Shown here in pieces: positions 38,622 to 50,488 of a DNA stretch of 64,000 nt (within the stretch, counting starts at the first letter, position 1; every line of letters starts with the position of its first letter). Under the pieces are notes generated by a model. The model did no database searches and was not told the DNA's origin. It saw only the letters and a program-made list of their open reading frames with translations. The DNA is taken from positions 1,984,001-2,048,000 of the forward strand of contig CM082582.2 of the NCBI GenBank assembly GCA_040954595.2. Reading direction: 5' to 3'. This DNA comes from Balanoglossus misakiensis (Eukaryota > Hemichordata). The translations under genes were made by a program, and so were the position numbers.

Positions 38622-38835
38622 AATCATGAAAATCACCCCAAAATGAAAATTTTTCGCCTTTGCGAAAGTTCAAAATTTCTTCATTTTTTTGAAAAAATCA
38701 TAGGTCATAAAAATCACCCAAAAATAACAATTTTTCGACTTTGCGAAATTTCAACATCTCTTCACATTTTTGAAAAAAAAAAAATTGTGGGTTTTATCTC
38801 TTGAAAATCATCCAAAAATAAAAATTTTTTTTTAA
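38622..38835 (-). repeat. A+T-rich satellite, short inverted lead-in
   Basis: Here the A+T-rich family appears in the orientation opposite to the block that follows: units read AAAATCACCC...TTTTTCGACTTTGCGAAATTTC. The orientation flips near 38,832 inside an A/T tract. This is the junction between the 69-bp satellite and the A+T-rich satellite. Confidence 0.7.
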
Positions 38836-40262
38836 AAAAATGCAGCAATTTTGAACTTTCGCAAAGTCGAAAAATTGTCATTTTTGGACGATTTTCGTGA
38901 GCCGTGACCTTTGATTTTTTTTAAAAAATGCAGAAATTTTGAACTCTCGAAAAGTCTAAAAATTGTCATTCCTGGACGATTGTCGTTAGCCGTGATTCAT
39001 GATTTTTTTCAAAAAATGCAGAAATTTTGAACTTTCGCAAAGTCGAAAAATTGTCATTTTTGGACGATTTTCGTGAGCCGTGACCTATGATTTTTTTCAA
39101 AAAATGCAGAAATTTTGAACTTTCGAAAAGTCGAAAAATTGTCATTTTTGGACGATTTTCGTGAGCCGTGACCCATGATTTTTTTCAAAAAATGCAGAAA
39201 TTTTGAATTTCGCAAAGTCGAAAAATTGTCATTTTTAGACGATTTTCGTGAGCCGTGACCTATGATGTTTTTCAAAAAATGCAGAAATTTTGAATTTCGC
39301 AAAGTCGAAAAATTGTCATTTTTAGACGATTTTCGTGAGCCGTGACCCATGATTTTTTTCAAAAAATGCAGAAATTTTGAACTTTCGAAAAGTCGAAAAA
39401 TTGTCATTTTTGGACGATTTTCGTGAGCCGTGACCTATGATTTTTTTTAAAAAATGCAGAAATTTTGAACTTTCGAAAAGTCGAAAAATTGTCATTTTAG
39501 AACGATTTTCGTGAGTCGTGACCCATGATTTTTTTCAAAAAATGCAGAAATTTTGAACTTTCGAAAAGTCGAAAAATTGTCATTTTTGGACGATTTTCGT
39601 GAGCCGTGACCTATGATTTTTTTTAAAAAATGCAGAAATTTTGAACTTTCGAAACGTTGAAAAATTGTCATTTTAGAACAATTTTCGTGAGTCGTGACCC
39701 ATGATTTTTTTCAAAAAATGCAGAAATTTTGAACTTTCGAAAAGTCGAAAAATTGTCATTTTTGGACGATTTTCGTGAGCCGTGACCTATGATTTTTTTC
39801 ACAAATTGCAGAAATTTTGAAATTTCGAAAAGTCGAAAAATTGTCATTTTTGGACGATTTTCGTGAGCCGTGACCCAAGATTTTTTTCAAAAAATGCAGA
39901 AATTTTGAATTTCGCAAAGTCGAAAAATTGTCATTTTTAGACGATTTTCGTGAGCCGTGACCTATGACTTTTTTCAAAAAATGCAGAAATTTTGAACTTT
40001 CGCAAAGTCGAAAAATTGTCAATTTTGGACGATTTTCGTTAGCCGTGATTCAAGATTTTTTTCAAAAAATGCAGAAATTTTGAATTTCGAAAAGTCGAAA
40101 AATTGTCATTTTAGAACGATTTTCTTGAGTCGTTACCCATGATTTTTTTCAAAAAATGCAGAAATTTTGAACTTTCGAAAAGTCGAAAAATTGTCATTTT
40201 AGAACGATTTTCGTGAGTCGTGACCCATGATTTTTTTCAAAAAATGAAGAAATTTTGAACTT
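38836..40262 (+). repeat. A+T-rich satellite, about 88-bp units (about 16 copies)
   Basis: Units of about 88 bp carry TTTTTTCAAAAAATGCAGAA, then TTTTGAACTTTCGAAAAGTCG, then GTCATTTTTGGACGATTTTCG (run together in the sequence) and end with TGAGCCGTGACCYATGA. The GAGCCGTGACC block recurs every 87-89 bp from about 38,898. The family shares its CAAAGTCGAAAA, TTGTCATTTTT and GACGATTTTC blocks with the large satellite at 42,421-53,911, so both derive from one ancestor. Open frames across it are low-complexity and not genes. Confidence 0.88.
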
Positions 40263-40273
40263 TCGAAAACAAT

Positions 40274-41245
40274 CGGGCAGACAAATCCGGACAATCTCGC
40301 CGCCATCGTAGACCTTTAAATGACGCTGTCGATCGAATCGAATACAAGATCCAGGGGAGTCGGTCCATGGGAGAAATCGGCCAGGTGCGAACTTGGCTCG
40401 TAGTCCTTTAAATTCGATTAAAGGGACAAAGTCTCTCTCTCGCTGCCCTTTTTGCCATTAATTATATTTGATAAAAGACAACGTTTGTTATTCTACATGT
40501 GGATACATAGTGAATGAACATTCAACCACACACAACTTCCATACCTCTTATAGACAGGAGTGTGAAAAAAACTCGCCATAATGAATATTTGTTCTTTACA
40601 ATTTATTCATTTTGGGCGAGGTTTTACTCTTATATCCTACAAACGAGATGGAAGTTGTGTGTGGTCGAATGTTGATTCACCATATATCCACATGTAGAAT
40701 AACATAAACGGCGTCTTGTATCAAACATAATTAATGGAAAAAGGCCAGCGAGAGAGAGACTTTGTCCCTTTAACCGGCTATCCCTTCCAATTTCGGGTGT
40801 TTCACGTCGAGGACGGACTGAAGCAGCTCCACGCGACCACTTTGGAAAGCTCCCCGGTGACCTCATAAGCGGCAGCGCGTCCATCTACGTGATCGTTGAA
40901 TTGGAGGCACGGTCCTGAGGGACCTGTCTGAGGTCATGTTTTCTAGAGCGGCTATATATAACTCATGGTGTCCTGATTAAACGGCGGCGACTGTACCACG
41001 GTCACTCCACAAACTGCCTAGGGACAGGGACAGAGCAGCACTGTGGTTTACTGTACACGTAAAATGTGAAGCATACACGAAACATAATTTAAAGGACTTT
41101 AATTTAAACGATCCTACGAGCCAAGTTCGCACCTGGCCGATTTCTCCCACGGACCGACTCCCCTAGATCTTGTATTCAATTTGATCGACAGCGTCATTCA
41201 AAGGTCTACGATACGTCGGCGAGATTGTCCGGATTTGTCTGCCCG
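40274..41245. mobile_element. Fold-back element with long nested inverted repeats
   Basis: The outer arm at 40,274-40,427 (starting CGGGCAGACAAATCCGGACA) is inverted at about 41,095-41,245 (ending TGTCCGGATTTGTCTGCCCG). The inner arm at about 40,428-40,580, with GGGACAAAGTCTCTCTCTCG and CCACACACAACTTCCAT, is inverted at about 40,614-40,774. On the left the two arms are contiguous. On the right they are separated by about 320 bp (40,775-41,094) with no partner. The loop is about 33 bp. There is no transposase frame, so this is a non-autonomous fold-back or MITE-type element. I see no convincing target-site duplication. Confidence 0.85.
40775..41094. other. Unpaired 320-bp segment inside the right arm of the fold-back element
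   Basis: This segment breaks the right arm. It is less A+T-rich than its surroundings and begins CCGGCTATCCCTTCC. It could be a later insertion, or part of the original element deleted from the left arm. A minus-strand open frame of 84 codons across 40,630-40,884 straddles the arm boundary and looks fortuitous. Confidence 0.6.
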
Positions 41246-41531
41246 GGTCGTAGTATAGTAGATACAATCTGTAAACATTGCACTGTGGATAGATAGCCAT
41301 CTCATGTGTTTGTTGGATTTATGCACTCCTGTAACGTCCTCATTTACGGGAATTGTGGGATAGCTTCATTTCCGCCGCGAAGAAAAAAATATTTCGCTTT
41401 CTGAAAATATATTTTGTCATGCATGTAAAAGAAATTCGCACGCCGAAACCTGAATTGCGCCCTCATAACAAAAGTTTGCCAGTAGCATTAGAAAGAGCGC
41501 CCCCATAAGTTGTGTTACTAGAAATCAGTAT
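41246..41531. other. Short spacer without recognised features
   Basis: Non-repetitive sequence between the fold-back element and the hairpin element. No open frame, RNA gene or repeat is evident. Confidence 0.5.
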
Positions 41532-41716
41532 ACACATGATGACTGACAATGAGGGCAACAGTGTATTTTGATGACCGAGGGTGCTGCTAGTCACAACTAA
41601 AACAGTCTTGTTTTCCCGAGGGCATAGCCCGAGGGAAAACAGACTGTTTTGGTGTGACTGGCAGTCCCGAGGTCATTAAAAATACACTGTTGCCCGAATA
41701 TGTCAGCCATCATGTG
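41532..41716. mobile_element. 185-bp hairpin (MITE-like) element
   Basis: The left arm starts ACACATGATGACTGACAATG and runs to CCCGAGGGCATAG. The right arm is its inverse, CTATGCCC-like GGGCATAGCCCGAGGG to CATCATGTGT, with the centre near 41,624. Arms of about 90 bp match with scattered mismatches and small gaps. Such near-complete palindromes without coding capacity are typical of miniature inverted-repeat elements that are mobilised in trans. Confidence 0.8.
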
Positions 41717-41718
41717 TT

Positions 41719-41835
41719 TTATAACACACCAAACCGATCGAACTGATGCCCAAGGCAACAGTTCGAAATGACTAAGGTCACGTAACGTCGTATTGACGAA
41801 TCACGATCGAGGGTTCGCTGCATGGTGTGTTATAA
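41719..41835. repeat. 13-bp inverted repeat flanking 91 bp, next to the hairpin element
   Basis: TTATAACACACCA at 41,719-41,731 is perfectly inverted as TGGTGTGTTATAA at 41,823-41,835. The enclosed 91 bp contain a weaker internal symmetry around GATCG. This could be a second tiny inverted-repeat element, or the true terminal repeat of a composite that includes the neighbouring hairpin. Confidence 0.65.
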
Positions 41836-42420
41836 ATTAAATTGATCCCTGTAAAATAAACTTTTCACCCGGGAAAAATAATTTGTTACATTAGTAAATA
41901 TTTGTTTTTTCTTAAACAATAAAAACATTTTGTTTTAAAAAGTTAAATAATTCCATCGAGTACATATAATTTTATCTCGAGTGTTTAAAGGTTATTTAAA
42001 TGTAAATTAAAATTTAACTCCGTAAAATATTTTCACCTGGGAAAAATAATTTGTTATTTTACAAAATGAACTTTTTCTTTAAAAATTAAAACATACCTTT
42101 TTGAAAAAAAAATCCACGTAGTATGAATAAGTTTATCTCAAGTTGTTACTGTTTATTTTGGACAAAATAAATCCTTATTTAAATATTATTCTTGGAAAAA
42201 ATAAAATTTGCTTTCGAAAAATAAAATTTGGTTCTCTAAAATAAAATTTGTGATAATTAAAATTAAAGTTTTACTGTCAAAATCAAAAAGTTTTGTCCAT
42301 CAAAATTAGTTGCCGCCACCAAAATTAAAGTTTACTACTTGGGAAAAGATATTGTCTATCTAAAATTAAAGTTTAACTTTCAAAATAATAAATTAAAATT
42401 GACGTGTAGGGGCCACGATA
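41836..42420. other. A+T-rich degenerate repeats, no gene
   Basis: Very A+T-rich sequence with short degenerate repetitions: GGGAAAAATAATTTGTTA near 41,872 and 42,037, and AAATAAAATTTG three times between 42,190 and 42,250. No coding or RNA feature is supported. Confidence 0.6.
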
Positions 42421-45400
42421 AAAATTTGTCATTTTTTGACGATTTTCACCCATGTTTTTTTTTTTTTCAAAAATCGACGAACCCATGTTTTTTTTTCAAA
42501 AATCGACAATATTTTGAGATTTTGCAAAGTTGAACATTTGTCATTTGTTGATGATTTTCACCCATGTTTTTTTTTTCAAAAATGGACGAACCCATGTTTT
42601 TTTTTTCAAAAATCGACGAATTTTTGAAAATTTTGCAAAGTTGAACATTTGTCATTTGTTGATGATTTTCACCCAAGTTTTTTTTTTTTTAAAATGGACG
42701 AACCCATGTTTTTTTTTTCAAAAATCGACGAATTTTTCAAAATTTTGCAAAGTCGAAAATTTGTCATTTTTTTGATGATTTCCCCCCCCCCCCACGATTT
42801 TTTTTTCAAAAATTGACGAAATTTTGAGATTTTGCAAAGTCGAAAATTTGTCATTTTTTGATGATTTTTACCCATGATTTTTTTTCAAAAATTGACGAAA
42901 TTTTAAGATTTTGCTGTCGAAAATCTGTCATTTTTTTGACGATTTTACCCGTGATTTTTTTCAGAAATCGACGAAATTTTGAGATTTTGCAAAGTCGAAA
43001 ATTTGTCATTTTTTGAAGATTTTCACCCATGTTTTTTTTTCAAAAATCGACGAACCCATGATTTTTTTCAAAATCGACGAAATTTTGAGATTTTGCAAAG
43101 TCGAAAATTTGTCATTTGTTGATGATTTTCATAAGCTATAACCCATTTTTTTTCAAAAATCGACGAATTTTTGAGATTTTGCAAAGTCGAAAATTTTTCA
43201 TTTATTGATGATTTTTACCCATGATTTTTTTCAAAAATCGACGAAATTTTGAGATTTTGCAAAGTCGAAAATTTTTCATTTATTGATGATTTTTACCCAT
43301 GATTTTTTTCAAAAATTGACGAAATTTTAAGATTTTGCAGTCGAAAATTTGTCATTTTTTGATGATTTTCCCCTATGATTTTTTTCAGAAATCGATGAAA
43401 TTTTGAGATTTTGCAAAGTCGAAACTTTGTCATTTTTGATGATTTTCACCCATTTTTTTTCAAAAATCGACGAAATTTTGAGTTTTTGCAAAGTCGAAAA
43501 TTTGTCATTTTTTGAAGATTTTCACCCATGTTTTTTTTTCAAAATCGACGGACTTTTGAGATTTTGCAAAGTCGAAAATTTGTCATTTTTTGATGATTTT
43601 CACCCATGTTTTTTTTTCGACGAACCCGTTTTTTTTTCCAAAATCGACGATATTTTGAGATTTTGCAAAGTCGAAAATTTGTCATTTTTTATGATTTCCC
43701 CCCCCCACGATTTTTTTTTTCAAAAATCGACGAAAATCTCGAAGTTCTTGCAAAGTCGAAAATTTGTCATTTTTTGATGATTTTTACCCATGATTTTTTT
43801 TCAAAAACTGACGAAATTTTAAGATTTTGCTGTCGAAAATCTGTCATTTTTTTGACGATTTTACCCATGATTTTTTTCAGAAATCGACGAAATTTTGAGA
43901 TTTTGCAAAGTCGAAAATTTGTCATTTTTTGAAGATTTTCACCCATGTTTTTTTTTCAAAAATCGACGAACCCATGATTTTTTTCAAAATCGACGAAATT
44001 TTGAGATTTTGCAAAGTCGAAAATTTTTCAATTATTGATGATTTTTACCCATGATTTTTTTCAAAAATCGACGAAATTTTGAGATTTTGCAAAGTCGAAA
44101 ATTTTTCATTTATTGATGATTTTTACCCATGATTTTTTTCAAAAATTGACGAAATTTTAAGATTTTGCAGTCGAAAATTTGTCATTTTTTGATGATTTTC
44201 CCCTATGATTTTTTTCAGAAATCGATGAAATTTTGAGATTTTGCAAAGTCGAAACTTTGTCATTTTTGATGATTTTCACCCATTTTTTTTCAAAAATCGA
44301 CGAAATTTTGAGTTTTTGCAAAGTCGAAAATTTGTCATTTTTTGAAGATTTTCACCCATGTTTTTTTTTCAAAATCGACGGACTTTTGAGATTTTGCAAA
44401 GTCGAAAATTTGTCATTTTTTGATGATTTTCACCCATGTTTTGTTTTCGACGAACCCGTTTTTTTTTCCAAAATCGACGATATTTTGAGATTTTGCAAAG
44501 TCGAAAATTTGTCATTTTTTATGATTTCCCCCCCCCACGATTTTTTTTTTCAAAAATCGACGAAAATCTCGAAGTTCTTGCAAAGTCGAAAATTTGTCAT
44601 TTTTTGATGATTTTCACCCATGATTTTTTTTTCAAAAATTGACGAAATTTTGAGATTTTGCAAAGTCGAAAATTTGTCATTTTTTGATGATTTTTACCCA
44701 TGAATTTTTTTCAAAAATTGACGAAATTTTAAGATTTTGCTGTCGAAAATCTGTCATTTTTTTGACGATTTTACCCATGATTTTTTTCAGAAATCGACGA
44801 AATTTTGAGATTTTGCAAAGTCGAAAATTTGTCATTTTTTGATGATTTTCACCCATGTTTTGTTTTCGACGAACCCGTTTTTTTTTCCAAAATCGACGAT
44901 ATTTTGAGATTTTGCAAAGTCGAAAATTTGTCATTTTTTATGATTTCCCCCCCCCACGATTTTTTTTTTCAAAAATCGACGAAAATCTCGAAGTTCTTGC
45001 AAAGTCGAAAATTTGTCATTTTTTGATGATTTTCACCCATGATTTTTTTTTCAAAAATTGACGAAATTTTGAGATTTTGCAAAGTCGAAAATTTGTCATT
45101 TTTTGATGATTTTTACCCATGAATTTTTTTCAAAAATTGACGAAATTTTAAGATTTTGCTGTCGAAAATCTGTCATTTTTTTGACGATTTTACCCATGAT
45201 TTTTTTCAGAAATCGACGAAATTTTGAGATTTTGCAAAGTCGAAAATTTGTCATTTTTTGAAGATTTTCACCCATGTTTTTTTTTCAAAAATCGACGAAC
45301 CCATGATTTTTTTCAAAATCGACGAAATTTTGAGATTTTGCAAAGTCGAAAATTTGTCATTTGTTGATGATTTTCATAAGCTATAACCCATTTTTTTTTC

Positions 45401-46343
45401 AAAAATCGACGAATTTTTGAAAATTTTGCAAAGTCGAAAATTTGTCATTTTTTGATGATTTTCACCCATGATTTTTTTCAAAAATCGACGAAATTTTGAG
45501 ATTTTGCAAAGTCGAAAATTTTTCATTTATTGATGATTTTTACCCATGATTTTTTTCAAAAATTTACGAAATTTTAAGATTTTGCAGTCGAAAATTTGTC
45601 ATTTTTTGATGATTTTCCCCTATGATTTTTTTCAGAAATCGATGAAATTTTGAGATTTTGCAAAGTCGAAACTTTGTCATTTTTGATGATTTTCACCCAT
45701 TTTTTTTCAAAAATCGACGAAATTTTGAGTTTTTGCAAAGTCGAAAATTTGTCATTTTTTGAAGATTTTCACCCATGTTTTTTTTTTCAAAATCGACGGA
45801 CTTTTGAGATTTTGCAAAGTCGAAAATTTGTCATTTTTTGATGATTTTCACCCATGTTTTTTTTTCGACGAACCCATGTTTTTTTTTCCAAAATCGACGA
45901 TATTTTGAGATTTTGCAAAGTCGAAAATTTGTCATTTTTTTATGATTTCCCCCCCCCCCACGATTTTTTTTTTCAAAAATCGACGAAAATCTCGAAGTTC
46001 TTGCAAAGTCGAAAATTTGTCATTTTTTGATGATTTTCACCCATGATTTTTTTTAAAAATCGACGAACCCACACTTTTTTCAAAATCGACAACATTTTGA
46101 GATTTTGCAGTCGAAAATTTGTCATTTTTTGATGATTTTCATCCATGGTTTTTTTCAAAAATCGACGAAATTTTGAGATTTTGCAAAGTCAAAAATTTGT
46201 CATTTTTTGATGATTTTCACCCATGATTTTTTTTTTCAAAAATCGACAAAATTCCCATTTTTTGAAGATTTTCTCCCATGTTTTTTTTCAAAAATCGACG
46301 AACCCATGATTTTTTTCAAAATCGACGAAATTTTGAGATTTTG
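42421..46343 (+). repeat. A+T-rich satellite, forward orientation
   Basis: Units of about 75-105 bp contain TTTTGCAAAGTCGAAAATTT, GTCATTTTTTGATGATTTTC, ACCCATGATTTTTTTC and AAAAATCGACGAAATTTTGA in that order, sometimes with an extra AATCGACGAACCCATG half-unit. Higher-order copies are clear: 43,403-43,777 repeats at 44,233-44,607 (offset 830 bp), and part repeats again 419 bp later. Poly-C tracts (7-13 C) recur within these blocks at about 42,782, 43,690, 44,527, 44,947 and 45,950. The many short open frames, rich in F, K, S and I, are by-products of the repeat. Confidence 0.92.
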
Positions 46344-46384
46344 CAAAATCTCAAAATTTCGTCGATTTTGAAAGAAATCATGGG
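46303..46384. repeat. 82-bp palindrome at the satellite inversion point
   Basis: The sequence from CCCATGATTTTTTTCAAAA to the centre GATTTTG|CAAAATC (46,343/46,344) is mirrored on the other strand to ...ATCATGGG with a single mismatch in 41 base pairs. There is no spacer, so it could extrude as a cruciform. It marks where the satellite switches from forward to reverse orientation. Confidence 0.9.
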
Positions 46385-49010
46385 TTCTTGCAAAATCTCA
46401 AAATTTCGTCGATTTTGAAAAAAATCATGGGTTCGTTGAATTTTGAAAAAAAAAAACATGGATGAAAATCATCAAAAAATGACAAATTTTCGACTTTGCA
46501 AAATCTCAAAATTTCGTCGATTTTGGAAAAAATCATGGGTTCGTCGATTTTTGCAAAAAATCATGGGTGAAAATCATCAAAAAATGACAAATTTTCGACT
46601 TTGCAAAATCTCAAAATTTCGTCGAATTTGAAAAAAATCATGGGTTCTTGCAAAATCTCAAAATTTCGTCGATTTTGAAAACAATCATGGGTTCGTTGAA
46701 TTGTGAAAAAAAACCTGGATGAAAATCATCAAAAAATGACAAATTTTCGACTTTGCAAAATCTCAAAATTTCGTCGATTTTGAAAAAAAATCATGGGTTC
46801 GTCGATTTTTGAAAAAAAAAAATGGGTGAAAATCATCAAAATGACCAATGTTCGACTTTGCAAATCTCAAAATTTCGTCGATTTTTGAAAAAAAAATCAT
46901 GGGCTATAGCTCATGAAAATCATCAACAAATGTCAAATTTTCAACTTTGCGAAATCTCAAAATATCGTCGATTTTTGAAAAAAAACATGGGTTCGTCGAT
47001 TTTTGAAAAAAAAATCATGGGCTATAGCTCATGAAAATCATCAACAAATGTCAAATTTTCAACTTTGCGAAATCTCAAAATTTCGTCGATTTTGAAAAAA
47101 ATTATGGGTTCGTCGATTTTTGAAAAAAATCATGGGTGAAAATCATCAAAAAATGACAAATTTTCGACTGCAAAATCCCAAAATTTCGTCGATTTCGAAA
47201 AAAATCATGGGTTCGTCGATTTTTGAAAAAAAAACATGGGTGAAAATCATCAAAAAATTACAAATTTTCGACTGCAAAATCTCAAAATTTGGTCGATTTT
47301 TGAAAAAAATCATGGTGAAAATCATCAAAAAATGACAAATTTTTGATTTTGCAAAATCTCAAAATTTCGTCGATTTTGAAAAAAATTATGGGTTCGTCGA
47401 TTTTTGAAAAAAAACATGGGTGAATTTTCGACTTTGCAAAATCTCAAAATTTCGTCGATTTTGAAAAAAATCATGGGTTCGTCAATTTTTGAAAAAAATC
47501 ATGGGTGAAAATCATCAAAAAATGACAAATTTTCGACTGCAAAATCTCAAAATTTCGTCGATTTCGAAAAAAATCATGGGTTCGTCGATATTTGAAAAAA
47601 AACATGGGTGAATTTTCGACTTTGCAAAATCTCAAAATTTCGTCGATTTTGAAAAAAATTATGGGTTCGTCGATTTTTGAAAAAAAACATGGGTGAAAAT
47701 CATCAAAAAATTACAAATTTTCGACTTTGCAAAATCTTAAAATTTTGTCGATTTTTGAAAAAAAATCATGGGTTCGTCGATTTTTTAGAAAAACATGGGT
47801 GAAAATCATCAAAAATTTACAAATTTTCGACTGCAAAATCTCAAAATTTCGTCGATTTTTGAAAAAAAAATCATGGGTGAAAATCATCAAAAAAATGACA
47901 AATTTTTGATTTTGCAAAATCTCAAAATTTCGTCGATTTTGAAAAAAAATCACGGGTTCGTCGATTTTTTAAAAAAACATGAGTGAAAACCATCAAAAAA
48001 TGACAAATTTAAGACTGCAAAATCTCAAAATTTCGTCGATTTTGAAAAAAATCATGGGTTCGTTGATTTTTTAAAAAAACATGGGTGAAAATCATCAAAA
48101 ATTTACAAATTTTCGACTGCAAAATCTCAAAATTTCGTCGATTTTTGAAAAAAAAATCATGGGTGAAAATCCTCAAAAAAACGACAAATTTTTGATTTTG
48201 CAAAATTTCAAAATTTCGTCGATTTTGAAAAAAAATCATGGGTTCGTCGATTTTTGAAAAAAAAAATGGGTGAAAATCATCAAAATGACCAATGTTCGAC
48301 TTTGCAAATCTCAAAATTTCGTCGATTTTTGAAAAAAAAATCATGGGCTATAGCTCATGAAAATCATCAACAAATGTCAAATTTTCAACTTTGCGAAATC
48401 TCAAAATATCGTCGATTTTTGAAAAAAAAATCATGGGCTATAGCTCATGAAAATCATCAACAAATGTCAAATTTTCAACTTTGCGAAATCTCAAAATATC
48501 GTCGATTTTTGAAAAAAAAAACATGGGTTCGTCGATTTTTGAAAAAAAAATCATGGGCTATAGCTCATGAAAATCATCAACAAATGTCAAATTTTCAACT
48601 TTGCGAAATCTCAAAATTTCGTCGATTTTGAAAAAAATTATGGGTTCGTCAATTTTTGAAAAAAATCATGGGTGAAAATCATCAAAAAATGACAAATTTT
48701 CGACTGCAAAATCTCAAAATTTCGTCGATTTCGAAAAAAATCATGGGTTCGTCGATTTTTGAAAAAAAAACATGGGTGAAAATCATCAAAAAATTACAAA
48801 TTTTCGACTGCAAAATCTCAAAATTTGGTCGATTTTTGAAAAAAATCATGGTGAAAATCATCAAAAAATGACAAATTTTTGATTTTGCAAAATCTCAAAA
48901 TTTCGTCGATTTTGAAAAAAATTATGGGTTCGTCGATATTTGAAAAAAAACATGGGTGAATTTTCGACTTTGCAAAATCTCAAAATTTCGTCGATTTTGA
49001 AAAAAATAGC
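46344..49010 (-). repeat. A+T-rich satellite, reverse orientation, part 1
   Basis: This is the same satellite as 42,421-46,343 but inverted: units read CAAAATCTCAAAATTTCGTC, then GATTTTGAAAAAAATCATGG, then GTGAAAATCATCAAAAAATG. A variant with GGGCTATAGCTCATGAAAAT recurs near 46,903, 47,021, 48,346, 48,437 and 48,556. The array stops at 49,010 where the 239-bp-repeat island begins. Confidence 0.9.
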
Positions 49011-49150
49011 GTCAAGGACACTGTGGTCCCATTTGAGGATTATGCGGAAACAGTGACACAGGTTTACAGGTGACATTGCAAGCAGATCTGCAAGCAGCAA
49101 TATCGGGCCCAAGCCAACATAGCACATAGCAACATAGCAATAAGCATATC

Positions 49151-50090
49151 TGCTCTGGATGCCAAGATATGATAAAGTAGGTCAAAGGTCACCTGAGGTC
49201 ATGCAAAATTTGGGCAAGAAATCTTGACCCTATACTGGTCCAGGTTCAACAAAAACAAAACCTATAGAACTATTGGTTAGCCTGGAATTAGGTATGCACA
49301 TAATTAATGAGATATGCAGGTGTCACAGGTGACCCCCAATTTTGGCTTTTCAATTTTAGTCCCAACCCTCCAAACGCCAAGTCTGTACCTGCTCTGGATG
49401 CCAAGATATGATAAAGTAGGTCAAAGGTCACCTGAGGTCATGCAAAATTTGGGCAAGAAATTTTGACCTTATACTGGTCTATGTTCAACAAAAACCAAAC
49501 CTATAGCCCTATTGGTTAGCCTGGAATTAGGTATGCACATAATTAATGAGATATGCAGGTGTCACAGGTGACCCCCCAATTTTGGCTTTTCAATTTTAGT
49601 CCCAACCCTCCGAAGGCCAAGTCTGTACCTGCTCTGGATGCCAAGAAATGGTAAAGTAGGTCAAAGGTCACCTGAAGTCATGCAAAATTTGGGCAAGAAA
49701 TTTTGACCCTATACTGGTCCATGTTCAACAAAAACCAAATCTATAGCCCTATTGGTTAGCCTGGAATTAGGTATGCACATAATAAATGAGATATGCAGGT
49801 GTCACAGGTGACCAATATTTTGGCTTTTCAATTTTAGTCCCAACCCTCCAAACGCCAAGTCTGTACCTGCTCTGGATGCCGAGATATAGGAAAGTAGGTC
49901 AAAGGTCACCTGAGGTCACCCAAAATTTGGGCAAGAAATTTTGACCCTATACTGGTCCATGTCCCACAAGAACGAAACCTCTAGCCCTATTAGTTAGCCC
50001 GGAATTAGGTATGCACATAATTAATGTGTTAAGCAGGTGTTACAGGTGAGCCCAAAATTTTGCCTTTTATTTTGGCCCCATTGTGCTCAC
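49151..50090 (+). repeat. Four tandem copies of a 239-bp repeat
   Basis: Copies start with TGCTCTGGATGCC at 49,151, 49,390, 49,630 and 49,868, so the period is 238-240 bp. Each includes AAAATTTGGGCAAGAAA, CTATTGGTTAGCCTGGAATT and CACAGGTGACC. The first three are closely similar; the fourth is more diverged toward its end. Each carries an AGGTCAAAGGTCA motif near its start. Confidence 0.92.
49179..49918 (+). promoter_or_regulatory. Four perfect DR1 nuclear-receptor-type sites, one per repeat
   Basis: AGGTCAAAGGTCA occurs at 49,179-49,191, 49,418-49,430, 49,658-49,670 and 49,896-49,908. It is two AGGTCA half-sites spaced by one base, the consensus bound by RXR, HNF4 and COUP-TF class receptors. 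In copies 1, 2 and 4 a third AGGTCA follows after four bases, adding a DR4 spacing; in copy 3 the third site is AAGTCA. The motif is certain, but function is inference, since it may simply be part of the repeat consensus. Confidence 0.55.
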
Positions 50091-50488
50091 TGGCCAATAG
50101 ACAGTCATTGTACAGGACTATTGCACAGACCAGAATTCCACAATAAGACGTGGACATAGCTTAACCATAGTGGTATAAGTAAAGGTATAAATTTAATAAA
50201 AAGACTAAAAAATTCATAAAAAATAAAACATCGATGGCATTAACTTAACACTTACAGGTCGATGTGAGGTTGACATATGGTACATGCATACCAATTTTTA
50301 AAGCAATCTGACGAGTAGTTGTTGACTTTCAGAGTTTTGATAAATTTCACATTTTTCCAGCTAATTTGCATATTTTTGGGCCTGGCAACTTCGTTTGGAC
50401 AAACTCCCATCTACAGCCCAGCCTACACCTACACACGAAATATTGAGGTGATACGCGCAGCGGTTTTTAAGTTTTTGATGTGGACGGA

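Noticed and set aside
31-38646. Long open frames in the 69-bp satellite as a giant repeat-protein gene
   Set aside because: A 23-codon unit with one stop-free frame produces this automatically. Variants mostly change residues, stops are spread by block amplification, and no gene structure surrounds it.
39054-40022. Minus-strand frames rich in F, K, S and H in the 88-bp satellite
   Set aside because: Low-complexity translation of a tandem repeat.
40630-40884. 84-codon minus-strand frame
   Set aside because: It spans the inner arm of the fold-back element and the unpaired insert, and resembles nothing.
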